A stretch of 64,000 nucleotides of DNA from Rhipicephalus microplus (lineage: Eukaryota; Arthropoda; Arachnida; Ixodida; Ixodidae). The notes under the pieces were generated by a model. It made no database searches. It was not told the DNA's origin and saw only the letters and a list, made by a program, of their open reading frames with translations. The stretch spans positions 3,009,501 through 3,073,500 of the forward strand of contig NC_134701.1 of assembly GCF_043290135.1 (NCBI RefSeq). Reading direction: 5' to 3'. The stretch's first letter is position 1; the number at the start of each line of letters is the position of its first letter. This document shows, piece after piece, positions 27,101 through 40,296 of the stretch. The translations under genes and the position numbers were made by a program.

Positions 27101-27955
27101 ACTTCTATCGTTAGAAAACGTTTTACTCGCAACTTTACAATGTTTTCTACAAGATTACGACGGTTTCATGCGCTTTCACATTAGATATCGTAGTTCCCGA
27201 CTTGTAATACTGAAAAACACTACATCTCACTAAGTGACATTGTTTAATGCGGTTTTACGACGGTTGATTTGTGAACCTAACCTAACATTCGCACTTGTAT
27301 CTAAAGACGCTCAATTACACTGTTTCGTTCACAATTACGATATTTGCTTGACCTCACAGTTTCTCACCAACTTATTACAGTACAGAACGCTGTATCTCGC
27401 TAAAGGACATTGTTCTTTAAGGTTTCACGATACTTGCATGCGCTTTACCGAGAATGTCACAACTTAGCAGTTTCGCACTTGTAACGGTACAACACGCAGT
27501 ATTTGGCTTGTTCATGCCGTTTTGTGTGCTTTCACAACATTTCACCTATCGCAGTTTCGTACTCGGAATAAAACAACACTATCTCGTTAAATGACGTCTT
27601 TTTTGGTAGTTTCACGACGCTACCTAGCTTAAACTAACATAACTCAACCTAACATAACCTTCGCACTTCTATCGTTAGAAAACGTTTTACTCGCTACTTC
27701 ACATTGCTTTCTACAACATTATGACGGTTTCAAGCGCTTTCACATTAGATATCACAGTTCCCAACTTGTAAAGGTGAAAAACACTGCATCTCACTAAGTG
27801 ACATTGTTTAATGCGGTTTTACGACGGTTCATAGCTTAACCTAACCAAACCTTACCTAACCTAACCTAACCTAACCTAACCTAACCAAACCTAACCTAAC
27901 GTAACCTAACCTAACCTAAGCTAACCTAACCTAACCTAACCTAACCTAACCTAAC
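24159..27955 (+). repeat. Satellite and short CCTAA runs after L7
   Basis: Satellite 24159-25401; CCTAA 25402-25504; half-monomer 25505-25619; CCTAA 25620-25777; satellite 25778-26456; CCTAA 26457-26599; satellite 26600-27837; CCTAA 27838-27955. The final run (118 bp) is a hybrid that begins with CCAAACCTTACC and ends like S3, standing where a long array would be expected. A GTTTGAAGTGC variant near 25291 is shared with 30672. The open frame at 27234-27467 is again a trimer-junction frame. Confidence 0.88.
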
Positions 27956-30900
27956 GACGTTTGCAAGCGCTTTCACATTAGATATCGCAGTTCCCGACTT
28001 GTAATGGTGAAAAACACTGCATCTCACTAAGTGACATTGTTTAATGCGGTTTTACGACGGTTCATATCTTAACCTAACCTAACATTCGTACTTGTATTGA
28101 AAAACGCTCTATTACACTGTTTCGTTCACAATTACGATATTTGCATAACCTCACAGTTTTTCACAAACTTATTGCAGTACAGAACGCTGTATCTCGCTAA
28201 ATGACATTGTTCTTTAAGGTTTCACGATGCTTGCATGCGCTTTAACGAGAATATCACAATATAGCAGTTTCGTACTTGTAACGGTAGAACACGCAGTATT
28301 TGGCTTGTTCATGCCGTTTTGTGTGTTTTCACAACATTTCACCTATCGCAGTTTATTACTCGCAATAAAACAACACTATCTCGTTAGATGACGTCGTTTT
28401 TGGTAGTTTCACGGCGCTACCTAGCTTAAACTAACCTAACCTAACCTAACCTTCGCACTTCTATCGTTAGAAAACGTTTTACTCGCAGCTTTACAATGTT
28501 TTCTACAAGATTACGACGGTTTCATGCGCTTTCACATTAGATATCGTAGTTCCCGACTTGTAATGTTGAAAAACACTACATCTCACTAAGTGACATTGTT
28601 TAATGCGGTTTTACGACGGTTGATTTGTGAACCTAACCTAACATTCGCACTTGTATCTAAAGACGCTCAATTACACTGTTTCGTTCACAATTACGATATT
28701 TGCTTGACCTCACAGTTTCTCACCAACTTATTACAGTACAGAACGCTGTATCTCGCTAAAGGACATCGTTCTTTAAGGTTTCACGATACTTGCATGCGCT
28801 TTACCGAGAATGTCACAACTTAGCAGTTTCGCACTTGTAACGGTACAACACGCAGTATTTGGCTTGTTCATGCCGTTTTGTGTGCTTTCACAACATTTCA
28901 CCTATCGCAGTTTCGTACTCGCAATAAAACAACACTATCTCGTTAAATGACGTCGTTTTTGGTGGTTTCACGACGCTACCTAGCTTAAACTAACATAACT
29001 CAACCTAACATAACCTTCGCACTTATATCGTTAGAAAACGTTTTACTCGCTACTTTACATTGCTTTCTACAACATTACGACGGTTTCAAGCGCTTTCACA
29101 TTAGATATCGCAGTTCCCAACTTGTAAAGGTGAAAAACACTGCATCTCACTAAGTGACATTGTTTATTGCGGTTTTAGCGCGGTTCATATCTTAACCTAA
29201 CCTAACCTAACCTAACCCAACCTAACCTAACCTAACCTAACCAAACCTAACCTAACGTAACCTAACCTAACCTAACCTAACCTAACGACGTTTGCAAGCG
29301 CTTTCACATTAGATATCGCAGTTCCCGAGTTGTAATGGTGAAAAACACTGCATCTCACTAAGTGACATTGTTTAATGCGGTTTTACGACGGTTCATATCT
29401 TAACCTAACCTAACCTTACCTAAACCAACCTAACCTAACCTAACCTAACCAAACCTTACCTAACATACCCTAACCTAACCTAACCTAACCTAACCTAACC
29501 TAACCAAACCTAACCTAACCTAACCTAACCTAACCTAACGACGTTTGCAAGCGCTTTCACATTAGATATCGCAGTTCCCGACTTGTAATGGTGAAAAACA
29601 CTGCATCTCACTAAGTGACATTGATTAATGCGGTTTTACGACGGTTCATATCTTAACCTAACCTAACATTCGCACTTGTATTAAAAAACGCTCTATTACA
29701 CTGTTTCGTTCACAATTAGGATATTTGCATAACCTCACAGTCTTTCACCAACTTATTGCAGTACAGAACGCTGTATCTCGCTAAATGACATCGTTCTTTA
29801 AGGTTTCACGATACTTGCATGCGCTTTACCGAGAATGTCACAACATAGCAGTTTCGCACTTGTAACGGTACAACACGCAGTATTTGGCTTGTTCATGCCG
29901 TTTTGTGTGCTTTCACAACATTTTACCTATCGCAGTTTCGTACTCGAAATAAAACAACACTATCTCGTTAGATGACGTCGTTTTTTGTGGTTTCACGACG
30001 CTACCTAGCTTAAACTAACATAACTCAACCTAACATAACCTTCGCACTTCTATCGTTAGAAAACGTTTTACTCGCTACTTTACATTGCTTTCTACAACAT
30101 TACGACGGTTTCAAGCGCTTTCGCATTAGATATCGCAGTTCTCAACTTGTAAAGGTGAAAAACACTGCATCTCACTAAGTGACATTGTTTAATGCGGTTT
30201 TACGACGGTTGATATGTGAACCTAACCTAACATTCGCACTTGTATCTAAAGACGCTCAATTACACTGTTTCGTTCACAATTACGATATTTGCTTGACCTC
30301 ACAGTTTCTCACCAACTTATTACAGTACAGAACGCTGTATCTCGCTAAAGGACATCGTTCTTTAAGGTTTCACGATACTTGCATGCGCTTTACCGAGAAT
30401 GTCACAACATAGCAGTTTCGCACTTGTAACGGTAGAACACGCAGTATTTGGCTTGTTCATGCCGTTTTGTGTGCTTTCACAACATTTTACCTATCGCAGT
30501 TTCGTACTCGCAATAAAACAACACTATCTCGTTAGATGACGTCGTTTTTGGTGGTTTCACGACGCTACCTAGCTTAAACTAACATAACTCAACCTAACAT
30601 AACCTTCGCACTTCTATCATTAGAAAACGTTTTACTCGCTACTTTACATTGCTTTCTACAACATTACGACGGTTTGAAGTGCTTTCACATTAGATATCGC
30701 AGTTCCCAACTTGTAAAGGTGAAAAACACTGCATCTCACTAAGTGACATTGTTTAATGCGGTTTTAGCGCGGTTCATATCTTAACCTAACCTAACCTAAC
30801 CTAACCTAACCCAACCTAACCTAACCTAACCTAACCAAACCTAACCTAACGTAACCTAACCTAACCTAACCTAACGACGTTTGCAAGCGCTTTCACATTA

Positions 30901-31960
30901 GATATCGCAGTTCCCGACTTGTAATGGTGAAAAACACTGCATCTCACTAAGTGACATTGTTTAATGCGGTTTTACGACGGTTCATATCTTAACCTAACCT
31001 AACCTTACCTAAACCAACCTAACCTAACCTAACCTAACCAAACCTTACCTAACATACCCTAACCTAACCTAACCTAACCTAACCAAACCTAACCTAACCT
31101 AACCTAACCTAACCTAACCTAACCTAACCTAACCTAACGACGTTTGCAAGCGCTTTCACATTAGATATCGCAGTTCCCAACTTGTAATGGTGAAAAACAC
31201 TGCATCTCACTAAGTGACATTGATTAATGCGGTTTCACGACGGTTCATATCTTAACCTAACCTAACATTGGTACTTGTAATGAAAAACGCTCTATTACAC
31301 TGTTTCGTTCACAATTACGATATTTGCATAACCTCACAGTTTTTCACCAACTTATTGCAGTACAGAACGCTGTATCTCGTTAAATGACATCGTTCTTTAA
31401 GGTTTCACGATACTTGCATGCGCTTTACCGAGAATGTCACAACAAAGCAGTTTCGCACTTGTAACGGTACAACACGCAGTATTTGGCTTGTTCATGCCGT
31501 TTTGTGTGCTTTCACAACATTTTACCTATCGCAGTTTCGTACTCGCAATAAAACAACACCATCTCGTTAGATGACGTCGTTTTTTGTGGTTTCACGACGC
31601 TACCTAGCTTAAACTAACATAACTCAACCTAACATAACCTTCGCACTTCTATCGTTAGAAAACGTTTTACTCGCTAATTTACATTGCTTTCTACAACATT
31701 ACGACGGTTTCAAGCGCTTTCACATTAGATATCGCAGTTCTCAACTTGTAAAGGTGAAAAACACTGCATCTCACTAAGTGACATTGTTTAATGCGGTTTT
31801 ATCGCGGTTCATATTTTAACCTAACCTAACCTAACCTAACCTAACCCAACCTAACCTAACATAACCTAACCTAACCTAACCTAACCAAACCTAACCTAAC
31901 GTAACCTAACCTAACCTAAGCTAACCTAACCTAACCTAACCTAACCTAACCTAACCTAAC
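27956..31960 (+). repeat. Satellite and short CCTAA runs, no long array (part 1)
   Basis: Satellite 27956-29193; CCTAA 29194-29286; half-monomer 29287-29401; CCTAA 29402-29539; satellite 29540-30782; CCTAA 30783-30875; half-monomer 30876-30990; CCTAA 30991-31138; satellite 31139-31817; CCTAA 31818-31960. The part up to about 30410 is repeated about 4.0 kb downstream, sharing CACGGCGC (28411 and 32416) and TGTTTATTGC (29161 and 33163). The part from about 30420 resembles 25.05-26.6 kb, at an offset of about 5.37 kb. Confidence 0.88.
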
Positions 31961-34900
31961 GACGTTTGCAAGCGCTTTCACATTAGATATCGCAGTTCCC
32001 GACTTGTAATGGTGAAAAACACTGCATCTCACTAAGTGACATTGTTTAATGCGGTTTTACGACGGTTCATATCTTAACCTAACCTAACATTCGTACTTGT
32101 ATTGAAAAACGCTCTATTACACTGTTTCGTTCACAATTACGATATTTGCATAACCTCACAGTTTTTCACCAACTTATTGCAGTACAGAACGCTGTATCTC
32201 GCTAAATGACATTGTTCTTTAAGGTTTCACGATGCTTGCATGCGCTTTAACGAAAATATCACAATATAGCAGTTTCGTACTTGTAACGGTAGAACACGCA
32301 GTATTTGGCTTGTTCATGCCGTTTTGTGTGCTTTCACAACATTTCACCTATCGCAGTTTAATACTCGCAATAAAACAACACTATCTCGTTAGATGACGTC
32401 GTTTTTGGTAGTTTCACGGCGCTACCTAGCTTAAACTAACCTAACCTAACCTAACCTTCGCACTTCTATCGTTAGAAAACGTTTTACTCGCAGCTTTACA
32501 ATGTTTTCTACAAGATTACGACGGTTTCATGCGCTTTCACATTAGATATCGTAGTTCCCGACTTGTAATGTTGAAAAACACTACATCTCACTAAGTGACA
32601 TTGTTTAATGCGGTTTTACGACGGTTGATTTGTGAACCTAACCTAACATTCGCACTTGTATCTAAAGACGCTCAATTACACTGTTTCGTTCACAATCACG
32701 ATATTTGCTTGACCTCACAGTTTCTCACCAACTTATTACAGTACAGAACGCTGTATCTCGCTAAAGGACATCGTTCTTTAAGGTTTCACGATACTTGCAT
32801 GCGCTTTACCGAGAATGTCACAACTTAGCAGTTTCGCACTTGTAACGGTACAACACGCAGTATTTGGCTTGTTCATGCCGTTTTGTGTGCTTTCACATTT
32901 CACCTATCGCAGTTTCGTACTCGCAATAAAACAACACTATCTCGTTAAATGACGTCGTTTTTGGTGGTTTCACGACGCTACCTAGCTTAAACTAACATAA
33001 CTCAACCTAACATAACCTTCGCACTTATATCGTTAGAAAACGTTTTACTCGCTACTTTACATTGCTTTCTACAACATTACGACGGTTTCAAGCGCTTTCA
33101 CATTAGATATCGCAGTTCCCAACTTGTAAAGGTGAAAAACACTGCATCTCACTAAGTGACATTGTTTATTGCGGTTTTAGCGCGGTTCATATCTTAACCT
33201 AACCTAACCTAACCTAACCCAACCTAACCTAACCTAACCTAACCAAACCTAACCTAACGTAACCTAACCTAACCTAACCTAACCTAACGACGTTTGCAAG
33301 CGCTTTCACATTAGATATCGCAGTTCCCGACTTGTAATGGTGAAAAACACTGCATCTCACTAAGTGACATTGTTTAATGCGGTTTTACGACGGTTCATAT
33401 CTTAACCTAACCTAACCTTACCTAAACCAACCTAACCTAACCTAACCTAACCAAACCTTACCTAACATACCCTAACCTAACCTAACCTAACCTAACCTAA
33501 CCAAACCTAACCTAACCTAACCTAACGTAACCTAACCTAACCTAACCTAACCTAACCTAACCTAACGACGTTTGCAAGCGCTTTCACATTAGATATCACA
33601 GTTCCCGACTTGTAATGGTGAAAAACACTGCATCTCACTAAGTGACATTGATTAATGCGGTTTTACGACGGTTCACATCTTAACCTAACCTAACATTCGC
33701 ACTTGTATTAAAAAACGCTCTATTACACTGTTTCGTTCACAATTAGGATATTTGCATAACCTCACAGTTTTTCACCAACTTATTGCAGTACAGAACGCTG
33801 TATCTCGCTAAATGACATCGTTCTTTAAGGTTTCACGATACTTGCATGCGCTTTACCGAGAATGTCACAACATAGCAGTTTCGCACTTGTAACGGTACAA
33901 CACGCAGTATTTGGCTTGTTCATGCCTTTTTGTGTGCTTTCACAACATTTTACCTATCGCAGTTTCGTACTCGCAATAAAACAACACTATCTCGTTAGAT
34001 GACGTCGTTTTTTGTGGTTTCACGACGCTACCTAGCTTAAACCAACATAACTCAACCTAACATAACCTTCGCACTTCTATTGTTAGAAAACGTTTTACTC
34101 GCTACTTTACATTGCTTTCTACAACATTACGACGGTTTCAAGCGCTTTCGCATTAGATATCGCAGTTCTCAACTTGTAAAGGTGAAAAACACTGCATCTC
34201 ACTAAGTGACATTGTTTAATGCGGTTTTACGACGGTTGATATGTGAACCTAACCTAACATTCGCACTTGTATCTAAAGACGCTCAATTACACTGTTTCGT
34301 TCACAATTACGATATTTGCTTGACCTCACAGTTTCTCACCAACTTATTACAGTACAGAACGCTGTATCTCGCTAAAGGACATCGTTCTTTAAGGTTTCAC
34401 GATACTTGCATGCGCTTTACCGAGAATGTCACAACATAGCAGTTTCGCACTTGTAACGGTACAACACGCAGTATTTGGCTTGTTCATGCCGTTTTGTGTG
34501 CTTTCACAACATTTTACCTATCGCAGTTTCGTACTCGCAATAAAACAACACTATCTCGTTAATTGACGTCGTTTTTGGTGGTTTCACGACGCTACCTAGC
34601 TTAAACTAACATAACTCAACCTAACATAACCTTCGCACTTCTATCGTTAGAAAACGTTTTACTCGCTACTTTACATTGCTTTCTACAACATTACGACGGT
34701 TTCAAGCGCTTTCACATTAGATATCGCAGTTCTCAACTTGTAAAGGTGAAAAACACTGCATCTCACTAAGTGACATTGTTTAATGCGGTTTTATCGCGGT
34801 TCATATTTTAACCTAACCTGACCTAACCTAACCTAACCCAACCTAACCTAACATAACCTAACCTAACCTAACCTAACCAAACCTAACCTAACCTAACCAA

Positions 34901-35681
34901 ACCTTACCTAACATACCCTAACCTAACCTAACCTAACCTAACCTAACCAAACCTAACCTAACCTAACCTAACGTAACCTAACCTAACCTAACCTAACCTA
35001 ACCTAACGACGTTTTCAAGCGCTTTCACATTAGATATCGCAGTTCCCGACTTGTAATGGTGAAAATCACTGCATCTCACTAAGTGACATTGATTAATGCG
35101 GTTTTACGACGGTTCATATCTTAACCTAACCTAACATTCGTACTTGTATTGAAAAACGCTCTATTACACTGTTTCGTTCACAATTACGATATTTGCATAA
35201 CCTCACAGTTTTTCACCAACTTATTGCAGTACAGAACGCTGTATCTCGCTAAATGACATTGTTCTTTAAGGTTTCACGATGCTTGCATGCGCTTTACCGA
35301 GAATATCACAATATAGCAGTTTCGTACTTGTAACGGTAGAACACGCAGTATTTGGCTTGTTCATGCCGTTTTGTGTGCTTTCACAACATTTCACCTATCG
35401 CAGTTTAATACTCGCAATAAAACAACACTATCTCGTTAGATGACGTCGTTTTTGGTAGTTTCACGACGCTACCTAGCTTAAACTAACCTAACCTAACCTA
35501 ACCTTCGACCTTCTATCGTTAGAAAACGTTTTACTCGCTACTTTACATTGCTTTCTACAACATTATGACGGTTTCAAGCGCTTTCAAATTAGATATCACA
35601 GTTCCCAACTTGTAAAGGTGAAAAACACTGCATCTCACTAAGTGACATTGTTTAATGCGGTTTTACGACGGTTCATACCTT
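31961..35681 (+). repeat. Satellite and short CCTAA runs, no long array (part 2)
   Basis: Satellite 31961-33195; CCTAA 33196-33288; half-monomer 33289-33403; CCTAA 33404-33566; satellite 33567-34809; CCTAA 34810-35007 (S3/S2 hybrid, 198 bp); satellite 35008-35681. The last satellite carries the CCTTCGACC spelling and the CTTTCAAATT variant (35581), the latter shared with 43098. Trimer-junction frames at 32595 and 34206 are not considered genes. Confidence 0.88.
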
Positions 35682-36318
35682 AACCTAACGTAACCTAACC
35701 TAACCTAACCTTACCTAACCTAACCTAACCTAACCTAACCCAACCCAACCCAACCTAACCTAACCTAACCTAAACTAACCTAACCCAACCTAACCTAACC
35801 TAACGTAACCCAACCTAACCCAACCCAACCCAACCTAACCTAACCTAAGCTAACCTAACCTAAGCTAACCAAACCTAACCTAACCTAACTTAACCTAACC
35901 TAACGTAACCTAACCTAACCTAACCTATTCTAACGTAACCTAACCTTACCTGACCTAACCTAACCTAACGTAACCTAACCTAACCTAACATAACCTAACG
36001 TAACCTAACCTAACCTAACCTAACCTAACCTAACGTAACCTAACCTAACCTAACCCAACCCAACCCAACCCAACAACACCCAACCCAACCTAACCTAACC
36101 TAACCTAACCTTACCTAACCTAACCAAATTATCCTTACCTAACCTAACCTAACGTAACCTAACCTAACCTAACCTAACGTAACCTAACCTAACCTAACCT
36201 AACCCAACCTAACCTAACCTAACCTAAACTAACCCAACTCAACCCAACCTAACCTAATCTAACCTAACCTAACCTAACCTAACCAAACCTAACCTAACCT
36301 AACCTAACCTAACCTAAC
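35682..36318 (+). repeat. Long CCTAA array L8 (637 bp)
   Basis: It has the standard variant order with a shortened CCCAA block compared with L1. It is nearly the same as L10, 7517 bp downstream. Confidence 0.93.
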
Positions 36319-39300
36319 GACGGTTGCAAGCGCTTTCACATTAAATATCGCAGTTCCCCACTTTTAATGGTGAAAAACACTGCATCTCAGTAATTGACAT
36401 TGTTTAATGCGGTTTTACGACGGTTCATATTTTAACCTAACCTAAATTTCGCACTTGTATCTAAAAACGCTCTATTACACTGTTTTGTTCACAATTACGA
36501 TACTTGCATAACCTCACAGTTTTTCACCAACTTATTGCAGTACAGAACGCTGTATCTCGCTAAATGACATTGTTCTTCAAGGTTTCACGATGCTTGCATG
36601 CGCTTTAACGAGAATATCACAATATAGCAGTTTCGCACTTGTAACGGTAGAACACGCAGTATTTGGCTTGTTCATGCCGTTTTGTGTGCTTTCAGATCAT
36701 TTCACCTATCGCAGTTTAATACTCGCTATAAAACAACACTATCTCGTTAGATGACGTCGTTTTTGGTAGTTTCACGACGCTACCTAGCTTAAACTAACCT
36801 AACCTAACCTAACCGCACTTCTATCGTTAGAAAACGTTTTACTCGCAACTTTACAATGTTTTCTACAAGATTACGACGGTTTCATGCGCTTTCACATTAG
36901 ATATCGTAGTTCCTGACTTGTAATGTTGAAAAACACTACATCTCACTAAGTGACATTGTTTAATGCGGTTTTACGACGGTTGATATGTCAACCTAACCTA
37001 ACATTCGCACTTGTATCTAAAGACGCTCAATTACATTGTTTCATTCACAATTACGATATTTGCTTGACCTCACAGTTTCTCACCAACTTATTACAGACAG
37101 AACGCTGTATCTCGCTAAATGACATCGTTCTTTAAGGTTTCACGATACTTGCATGCGCTTTACCGAGAATGTCACAACATAGCAGTTTCGCACTTGTAAC
37201 GGTACAACACGCAGTATTTGGCTTGTTCGTGCCGTTTTGTGTGCTTTCACAACATTTTACCTATCGCAGTTTCGTACTCGCAATAAAACATCACTATCTC
37301 GTTAGATGACGTCGTTTTTGGTGGTTTCACGACGCTACCTAGCTTAAACTAACATAACTCAACCTAACATAACCTTCGCACTTCTATCGTTAGAAAACGT
37401 TTTACTCGCTACTTTACATTGCTTTCTACAACATTACGACGGTTTCAAGCGCTTTCACATTAGATATCGCAGTTCCCAACTTGTAAAGGTGAAAAACACT
37501 GCATCTCACTAAGTGACATTGTTTAATGCGGTTTTAGCGCGGTTCATATCTTAACCTAACCTAACCTAACCTAACCTAACCTAACCCAACCTAACCTAAC
37601 CTATCCAAACCTAACCTAACGTAACCTAACCTAACCTAACCTAACCTAACGACGTTTGCAAGCGCTTTCACATTAGATATCGCAGTTCCCGACTTGTAAT
37701 GGTGAAAAACACTGCATCTCACTAAGTGACATTGTTTAATGCGGTTTTACGACGGTTCATATCTTAACCTAACCTAACCTTACCTAAACCAACCTAACCT
37801 AACCTAACCTAACCAAACCTTACCTAACATACCCTAACCTAACCTAACCAAACCTAACCTAACCTAACCTAACCTAACCTAACCTAACCTAACCTAACCT
37901 AACGACGTTTGCAAGCGCTTTCACATTAGATATCGCAGTTCCCGACTTGTAATGGTGAAAAACACTGCATCTCACTAAGTGACATTGATTAATGCGGTTT
38001 TACGACGGTTCATATCTTAACCTAACCTAACATTCGCACTTGTATTAAAAAACGCTCTATTACACTGTTTCGTTCACAATTAGGATATTTGCATAACCTC
38101 ACAGTTTTTCACCAACTTATTGCAGTACAGAACGCTGTATCTCGCTAAATGACATCGTTGTTTAAGGTTTCACGATACTTGCATGCGTTTTACCGAGAAT
38201 GTCACAACATAGCAGTTTCGCACTTGTAACGGTACAACACGCAGTATTTGGCTTGTTCATGCCGTTTTGTGTGCTTTCACAACATTTTACCTATCGCAGT
38301 TTCGTACTCGCAATAAAACAACACTATCTCGTTAGATGACGTCGTTTTTTGTGGTTTCACGACGCTACCTAGCTTAAAATAACATAACTCAACCTAACAT
38401 AACCTTCGCACTTCTATCGTTAGAAAACGTTTTACTCGCTACTTTACATTGCTTTCTACAACATTACGACGGTTTCAAGCGCTTTCACATTAGATATCGC
38501 AGTTCCCAACTTGCAAAAGTGAAAAACACTGCATCTCACTAAGTGACATTGTTTAATGCGGTTTTACGACGGTTCATACCTTAACCTAACGTAACCTAAC
38601 CTAACCTAACCCAACCTAACATAACATAACCTAACCTAACCTAACCAAACCTAACCTAACGTAACCTAACCTAACCTAACCTAACCTAACGACGTTTGCA
38701 AGCGCTTTCACATTAGATATCGCAGTTCCCGACTTGTAATGGTGAAAAACACTGCATCTCACTAAGTGACATTGTTTAATGCGGATTTACGACGGTTCAT
38801 ATCTTAACCTAACCTAACCTTACCTAAACCAACCTAACCTAACCTAACCTAATCAAACCTTACCTAACATACCCTAACCTAACCTAACCTAACCTAACCT
38901 AACCAAACCTAACCTAACCTAACCTAACCTAACCTAACCTAACCTAACCTAACGACGTTTGCAAGCGCTTTCACATTAGATATCGCAGTTCCCGACTTGT
39001 AATGGTGAAAAACACTGCATCTCACTAAGTGACATTGATTAATGCGGTTTTACGACGGTTCATATCTTAACCTAACCTAACATTCGCACTTGTATTAAAA
39101 AACGCTCTATTACACTGTTTCGTTCACAATTAGGATATTTGCATAACCTCACAGTTTTTCACCAACTTATTGCAGTACAGAACGCTGTATCTCGCTAAAT
39201 GACATCGTTCTTTAAGGTTTCACGATGCTTGCATGCGCTTTAACGAGAATATCACAACATAGCAGTTTCGCACTTGTAACGGTACAACACGCAGTATTTG

Positions 39301-39629
39301 GCTTGTTCATGCCGTTTTGTGTGCTTTCACATTTCACCTATCGCAGTTTCGTACTCGCAATAAAACAACACTATCTCGTTAGATGACGTTGTTTTTGGTA
39401 GTTTCACGACGCTACCTAGCTTAAACTAACATAACTCAACCTAACATGACCTTCGCACTTCTATCGTTAGAAAACGTTTTACTCGCTACTTTACATTGCT
39501 TTCTACAATATTACGACGGTTTCAAGCGCTTTCACATTAGATATCACAGTTCCCAACTTGTAAAGGTGAAAAACACTGCATCTCACTAAGTGACATTGTT
39601 TAATGCGGTTTTACGACGGTTCATACCTT
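36319..39629 (+). repeat. Satellite and short CCTAA runs between L8 and L9
   Basis: Satellite 36319-37552; CCTAA 37553-37650; half-monomer 37651-37765; CCTAA 37766-37903; satellite 37904-38582; CCTAA 38583-38690; half-monomer 38691-38805; CCTAA 38806-38953; satellite 38954-39629. The run at 38583 has a long-array head (AACGTAACC) and an AACATAACATAACC tail, called S4 here. The trimer-junction frame at 36950-37135 is broken by a small deletion near 37093. Confidence 0.88.
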
Positions 39630-40296
39630 AACCTAACCTAACCTAACCTAACCTTACCTAACCTAACCTAACCTAACCCAACCCAACCCAACCTAACCTA
39701 ACCTAACCTAACCTAAACTAACCTAACCTAACCCAACCTAACCTAACCTAACCTAACCTAACCCAACCTAACCCAACCCAACCCAACCTAACCTAACCTA
39801 AGCTAACCTAACCTAACCTAACCAAACCTAACCTAACCTAACTTAACCTAACCTAACGTAACCTAACCTAACCTATTCTAACGTAACCTAACCTTACCTG
39901 ACCTAACCTAACCTAACGTAACCTAACCTAACCTAACATAACCTAACGTAACCTAACCTAACCTAACCTAACGTAACCTAACCTAACCTAACCCAACCTA
40001 ACCCAACCCAACCCAACCCAACAACACCCAACCCAACCTAACCTAACCTAACCTTACCTAACCTAACCAAATTATCCTTACCTAACCTAACCTAACCTAA
40101 CGTAACCTAACCTAACCTAACCTAACGTAACCTAACCTAACCTAACGTAACCTAACCTAACCTAACCTAACCTAACCCAACCTAACCTAACCTAACCTAA
40201 CCTAACCCAACTCAACCCAACCTAACCTAACCTAACCTAACCTAACCTAACCTAACCTAACCAAACCTAACCTAACCTAACCTAACCTAACCTAAC
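39630..40296 (+). repeat. Long CCTAA array L9 (667 bp)
   Basis: It has the L7 subfamily variant order and lies 7514 bp from L11. CTCAACCC is retained near the 3' end, while AATCTAACC has reverted to CCTAACC. Confidence 0.93.
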
